From assembly GCA_032871835.1 (NCBI GenBank), contig CM065296.1, forward strand, positions 4,598,001-4,662,000: a stretch of DNA of 64,000 nt. Reading direction: 5' to 3'. Shown here one piece after another: positions 58,601 to 64,000 of this stretch. Source of the stretch: Dipteronia dyeriana (lineage: Eukaryota > Streptophyta > Magnoliopsida > Sapindales > Sapindaceae). The position numbers were made by a program, and so were the translations under genes. Under the pieces are notes generated by a model, which made no database searches, was not told where the DNA came from, and worked only from the letters and a program-made list of their open reading frames with translations. Position 1 is the stretch's first letter, and the number at the start of each line of letters is the position of its first letter.

Positions 58601-60290
58601 GAGAAAAGTTTTGTTTAATCCATGCACAAATATGTCTGGCACCGCTGGCTGTGCGTTATAAACAAGCATAATTTCATGCGAGAGATTCCATAATAGTTTA
58701 GTAAAAATACTGAAGAATATAGACTTTGGAAGATGTTGATGAGAATTCCAAAAGAGTTCAATATTTGATTTTAAGACTTTTCATCTAAAGAAGATGTATC
58801 GTACATAACTTGTTTCAATTTTCTAGGAATTATTATCAGGTGCAGACTGTCCGTACTTTATGTTCAAGCTGACGTCATGTATAGCCCAATAGCTGAATGT
58901 AACTACAAAGGTTTTGACAATCCGCACCCCATAAAACCTAGTTTATTTATATATGTTTTGAAACTTACAGAAAGAAAATTCATAGATACTTCTTATGGAT
59001 TAATTCTTATTCCCGGTTGACTACCATGTGTGGTTTTTCAAAAGGAAATTTAGTCATAGAATAAACGAATCTCTACTACTGACATGCACACCTCCAACTT
59101 AAAGTAAAATATCAACCATTAATTTGGATTAATTTAGGCATATAAATGCTGCTATATGCATATTAGGGTTTTATTTCTTCTCTATAGAATGGTTAGAGAA
59201 TCTCTTAAATATTTTATTTAAACCCCCCAACAAAACCGTTGTCCATAATTAATTTCATAGAAACTTGAATATAATTCAATACCTTTTACTTAAATTGGGA
59301 ATTCTGTCGATATATGTATATACTCATGCATGCAAATTTGCATGTTCACATAGGTATGCATAATCAGCATATATGATATGTATGTATAATATAAGATAAT
59401 ATAAAGCTGCAAACACTATAGAAGTGAGTGAGTGAAAAAGAAGTCATTCCTTTGAGGTTCAATAATGGCTATATTGTATAGATATAGATATGATTTTTAG
59501 AGAGAGAGAGAGAGGCGCAAAAACAAAAAGAAAAAGCAAAGCAGTGAAAGGGAAGAGACCTGGAAATCAGGCAAATGCTGGAAAAGTAGAAGACAAAGCA
59601 CAGACAAGTCTGGGCTTCAACTGCACGCATGCTTTGCTCTCTCACAGCAACTTCCCATCTCTCTCTCTGAGCTCTATTTGATATATGGTGGTGGTACTGT
59701 AGTGTTGAGACATGCCAACCTGTTTTTCCAACAAAGCTGAATCCCACACCATCTCTTTGTTTAGTTTGCTTGGATCAACATTTGCTTTTTCTCTTTAAGA
59801 AAATCAAAAAAGAAAACTTTTGTTTATTAATATGTTATGTTGCCTTTGTTTTTGCCATTTCTTTCTCTTTATTCAATTATGTTTAGTAATCAAAACTAGG
59901 GTACATTTAAATTAAACCAATGGTCTGAACTCTGAAGCTCCACCACCTGAGTTAAAACCCTGGAATTATAAATATAAAACTGTTATCGTAACTCCCCTCC
60001 CTTTGAGTGAAACTTATATTACGGACTATACTTATACAATCTAAGATCCCTAACACATATTGATTTGAGCTATTTTTATCTTAAAAAATTCTAGTGTACA
60101 TAAAATGGCATCCCAACTTTCAACCAACAAACAAAAAGTTATAATTAAATGTGGGCCTTTCTTCCAATTCATTATTTTGGGCGATTGTATTGTATATCCT
60201 CTTCATGGGAAATTGTAAAAACGATTTTATATATGATGAAGGGCCTTGGCTATGGTACCCACATCGGTATCATACCAACAAAACTTTTAA
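58601..60290. other. Spacer with one compositionally distinct island
   Basis: Mostly AT-rich without genes. 59470-59770 stands out: AG-run, purine-rich block, mixed-GC block, CT-run (CATCTCTCTCTCTGAGCTC) and a TGGTGGTGGTACTG stretch. Open frames on both strands (92 and 63 codons) do not resemble known proteins. Confidence 0.5.
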
Positions 60291-60297
60291 AAATTTA

Positions 60298-61886
60298 GGT
60301 CTCGTCTTATAACTGTTTTTCAGTCTGTTTTCGTTTTTATTTTTCAAAAATGATTTCGAATTCGTATTCGTTAACCATTTTTCATTTTTTTTTTCAAAAA
60401 ACAAAAAAACAAAATGAAAAACAAAATCAGTATTAAAAGTGAAAAATTTAAAAAATATAAATATTTTTTTTTGTTTTTCAAAAAAAGTAAATTAACATTA
60501 ATTTATATATATATATAATCTATTTGAACGTGAATTGTTCTTCTCTTCTGGTATTCTCTTCTCTTCTCCTACTTCTTTCTTCATCTTCAAACTCGTCTTC
60601 TCCGATCCACTCCTCCGATCATCTTCTTCTTCTCCTCCTTCCCTGATACTTCTTTTCTGACCCTTCTTCTTCTCCTATCCTCATCTTCTCTGAACCGAGC
60701 CACTTCTTCTCCGGTATTCTTCCTTTCTTTTTCTTCTTTTCTTTTTCTCTGATCTGATTTCCATTCTTTTTCTTCTTTTTTATATATTTTATATATTCTT
60801 AATGTTATTTATATTTATTAAAATAATACTTATTAAAATCAAATAATTGATTATTTGATTTTTTTTTTGAAGTAAGTTATGATGTGTTGTTTTGTTTAAT
60901 TTATAAATTACAATATAAAAATTATATTGGTTAATTATTTAATCAATTGTTTATACTTGTTATAATATTAAACAAAATGTAAAAATTGATATTTCAATTT
61001 TCGATTGTTTTCAGTTAGCATGCCAGACACGTTTTTTCCGCTTTTATTTTCAAAATATGGATTTCAATATATGCTACCAGATGTGTTTTTGGATTTCGAA
61101 ACTGAAACAAAAATACTGTTTTTATTTTCACAAATACTTTTTTGGTTTTATAAAAAAAATCTATTTGAACGTGAACTGGTCTTCTCTTCTGGTATTCTCT
61201 TCTCTTCTCCTACTTCTTTCTTAATCTTAAACCTCGTCTTCTCTGATCCACTATTCCGATCATCTTCTTCTTCTCCTATGATCCTCTTCTTCTTCTCTAA
61301 GCCTCTTCTTCTCCTCCTTCTCTGATGCTTTTTTTCTGACCCTTCTTCTTCTCCGATCATCTTCTTCTCTGAACCGAGCCACTTTTTCTCCTTCTCCGAT
61401 CCTTCTTCTGCTCCAATCATCTTCCTCTTCTTCTCCGATATTCTTTCTTTCTTTTTCATCTTTTCTTCTTTTCTGATCTGGTTTCCATTCCTTTTTTTTA
61501 TTATATTTTTTATATATATATTTATTAAAATAACACTTATTAAAATCAAATAATTGATTATTTGATTTTTTTTTTGAAGTAAGTTGTGATGTGTTATTTT
61601 TTTAATTTATAAATTACAATATAAAAATTATATTGGTTAATTATTTAATCAATTATTTATAATTGTTATAATATTAAACAAAATGTAAAAATTGATATAT
61701 CAATTTTCTATAGCTTTCAGTTAGCCTATTAGACGTGTTTTTTAAGCTTTTATTTTCAAAATATGGATTTCAGTTTATGTTACCAGACATGCTTTTAGAT
61801 TTCGAAACTGAAACAAAAAATACTGTTTTATTTTTATTTTTATTTTTTGAAAAACATCAACTGAAAAATGTTTACAAGACGACCCC
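60298..61886. mobile_element. PIF/Harbinger-like non-autonomous element with internal duplication
   Basis: Ends are GGTCTCGTCTTATAAC and, reversed, GGGGTCGTCTTGTAAAC. The inverted repeats continue through TTTTTCAGT. They are flanked by TTA on both sides (60295-60297 and 61887-61889), fitting Harbinger-type insertion. Inside, 60520-61160 and 61161-61800 are direct repeats with a 641-bp period. Each has a CTTCTTCTC-rich block and an AT-rich block ending in TTTTCAGTTAGC-like sequence. No transposase. Confidence 0.75.
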
Positions 61887-62300
61887 TTAGTATCTAGTCA
61901 ATATGTAATTTAAAAACTGCATTGATTTTTTAAAACCAATTTAAAGTTCAAATTAACCAAAAAAATCCTAAAAACGAATGGTGAGGATTGTCACCTTTTT
62001 TTCTTCTTGTGTTGCGATGATGTCACCAGTTTAATAACTTATGTTTAAAATGCACCTATTTATTGTGAAATATCCAAAATGCTCTTAAAAGTTGTCTTTG
62101 TACTTTAATAAGCTCTTACTTTGAAATTTTTGAAGATTTTATTCTTTCAACTTCTTCATAAAGGTCTGTTTAATAGACCTCCAATGGAGGTCAAACATCA
62201 TAACATTATCAATGCATCTTTATTGGATAATTAGTTTAATGGGGCTACGCAGATGCATTCGGGGGTCGAGCTCGCGGTAGTCGAGTTGCCCGATCAGCTC

Positions 62301-62302
<2 letters not shown>

Positions 62303-62331
<29 letters not shown>
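62303..62331. repeat. Homopolymer of 29 G
   Basis: An uninterrupted G run in a short GC-rich patch (62240-62345), after GATCAGCTCCC and before TGGGGCATCG. It could be a real G tract or an assembly artefact; see findings. Confidence 0.9.
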
Positions 62332-62394
62332 TGGGGCATCGCCCTCAGAGTTTTTTTTTTCTGGTCAGTACTTACAAGACTTGAAATGTAATTA

Positions 62395-62930
62395 CAAAAG
62401 AATCTGAAATGTAATTACAAAAGACTCGAAACTTTAAGTAAAAGTCTCGAATCCTTTATTAACAAGCTCGAAGCCTTTACTAAAAAGCTCAGACATTTAC
62501 AAAAAAAAGCTCGGGTATTAACTAAAAAAGCTCGGACATTGAAAATAATCTCGGACATTGAAAATAATTTCGGACCTTTTATATGAGCTTTTATACAAAA
62601 GCTCATAGTCTAACAGTCAAATAAAAGCTGGCAACTTCTTTATAAAAGTTCGTAGCTTTTGTAAAAGCTCGTAGCTTTTGTAAAAGCTCGTAGCTTCTTT
62701 ATAAGAGCTCAGAGCTTTTATATAAAAGCTCGATTATATGCCAAAATCTCGAAATAAAAAAAGTTCGAATGAAAAAAAAGCTCGAATTTTATTTAAATCC
62801 TCTCGAATGTGTAAAATAAAAGCTCGAATTTGAATTAAAAAAACTCGAATGAACTCAAACTAATTTAAAAAATAAAAGCATAAACAACGAAAAAATACTC
62901 AGGTTTATCAACAAAAAACTCGGACACCCA
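62395..62930. repeat. Degenerate AAAGCTCG-rich repeat
   Basis: More than 20 occurrences of AAGCTCG or AAACTCG, spaced 15-30 bp apart and followed by A, G or T runs. Some occur in inverted orientation (CGAGCTTTT). It is a decayed simple-sequence or minisatellite array. Adjacent sequence to the left is the G-run patch. Confidence 0.85.
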
Positions 62931-64000
62931 GAATATCATCTTCCTCAACAACTGTTCAACAAATCTAAAACCTAACCTAATCCATAATTATTCTCAGATC
63001 CACATATAAAATATAATCTAACATTTCATTCAATTAATCAACAACCAAAACGATTGAAATTTAGATCACTTTTTCTCTCTCAACTTTTTTCCTCTCAGGT
63101 TAACAACGACAAAATCAATTTCACGGTATTTTCATCTCCACATGTTAATTGATGTTTTTTAAACATAAATTATTAACGTGGTGATATTTATACATAAACC
63201 CTCTATAAAGGTACCATTAAATTTTCGAACCCAACAAATGGTAGCATACCAATCGTTCTCTTTAAGGACCGGACCCATGATAAATATATAAAGGTTCATA
63301 AAATAGTCACTTTAAATAACGGTAGGATTAATTTGAATTATTTTTAATTATTTAAAAACTAAATTGATGGAATTTTAATTTAAGATTAAAAAAATTTAAT
63401 ATTTTCTGATTAAATCGGGATCAAATTATAAAAACCGATGTACCGAACAGAATCGATTCTCAGTAAAATTATTTCACAGGGCCCTCCTTGATCTATCCAT
63501 CTGCAGTCTTTTCTGACTATAAAAAACTTTATTTGTATGGACTCTCTTGTCACATCACTCATCAGTAACTGCATACTGCCGCACACTTACAAAAAAACTG
63601 TTGGATATTTTTCAGTGTACAGCAAGATTCGAATCGCCATTTCTGACCATGAATTGCATCTCCAAGCTAATTATTACATAACAACTTTTTAGTTACTTGT
63701 TCAAATGTTGTGAATAATGTGACAAAAAGAAGACACCCCTCAAATTGCTATCCACGTTTAAGTTTATAGTACCCCCACATAAAACTTTAATTAAGATTTT
63801 TCAAGTGTCAGGATTTTTGTCATAATTATAATTTCAAACCAGATTTCAGTTCTGTAAAAGGGTCCCACATAAGAGACATATGTCCCACCAGTCGTTGTTG
63901 ATGAGCGAGTTTAGCGCACAGCAATACAGGTAGTCGGTCATTGTCACTACTACTACGTACACTACAGTAGTACTTCTTCTCTTAAGAGTGCGAGCCAGAT
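62931..64000. other. Right-end spacer, no gene seen
   Basis: AT-rich to about 63450, then mixed composition. The last 500 bp resemble an upstream region, but no start codon or TATA box can be assigned to a gene beyond the window. Confidence 0.5.

Noticed and set aside
59470..59770. Possible known microRNA precursor
   Set aside because: I compared it by eye with the common conserved plant miRNAs and found no match and no clear long hairpin. Kept only as an unexplained island.
61148..61549. 133-codon Lys/Glu-rich minus-strand frame
   Set aside because: Reverse of the CTTCTTCTC-rich block in the Harbinger-like element; simple-sequence artefact.

Overview
This is plant nuclear DNA, most likely from a eudicot. 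The evidence is AT-rich intergenic sequence, long GT-AG introns, plant-specific proteins (a PICKLE-type CHD3 remodeler, a DM13/DOMON/cytochrome b561 protein, a ClpB4-like organellar chaperone, a DUF863-like protein) and typical plant transposons: TRIM-like LTR elements, MULE, hAT, CACTA and PIF/Harbinger types. I could not identify the species. No bacterial-style operons, CRISPR arrays, rRNA or tRNA genes were found.

Layout. 1-13.5 kb: a decayed tandem duplication. A minus-strand ClpB4-like pseudogene (3.24-8.43 kb) and an apparently intact minus-strand DUF863-like gene (10.43-12.39 kb) form one unit. Remains of a second unit lie to the left (1-250, 721-856 and 2940-3225), gutted by a tandem chain of TRIM-like retroelements (857-2939). 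A decayed hAT transposase fragment (8.76-10.21 kb) sits just 3' of the DUF863-like gene. 13.7-15.2 kb: a non-autonomous element with long inverted repeats and a 20-27 bp tandem array inside. 16.38-24.45 kb: a complete 8.06-kb Mutator-like element with a perfect 9-bp target duplication. It carries a decayed MuDR-type transposase (plus strand) and, converging on it, a nine-exon ULP1/SENP-like cysteine protease gene with a DUF1985-type N-terminus. This is the KAONASHI-type arrangement, and the passenger gene is much better preserved than the transposase.

25.7-26.5 kb: an intact intronless-CDS CAF1 deadenylase gene. 28.07-31.85 kb: a complete but inactivated hAT element with terminal inverted repeats and an 8-bp target duplication. 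33.4-36.2 kb: an intact single-exon DOMON/cytochrome b561 gene. 36.6-39.1 kb: a hAT-type MITE, a degenerate repeat and a diverged satellite. 39.3-54.3 kb: a full PICKLE gene. I could place all 30 coding exons in consistent phase, giving 1,458 residues.

54.3-64 kb: gene-poor repeats. There is a tandem duplication whose second copy is split by a 1.66-kb CACTA element (the other copy is the empty site), a 1.59-kb Harbinger-like element with an internal direct duplication, a run of 29 G, and a degenerate AAAGCTCG-rich repeat.

Five host genes or gene remnants do unrelated housekeeping or regulatory jobs: mRNA deadenylation (CAF1), chromatin remodeling (PKL), membrane redox (DOMON/b561), organellar protein disaggregation (dead ClpB4 copy) and one of unknown function (DUF863-like). 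The most system-like feature is the MULE with its captured ULP protease.
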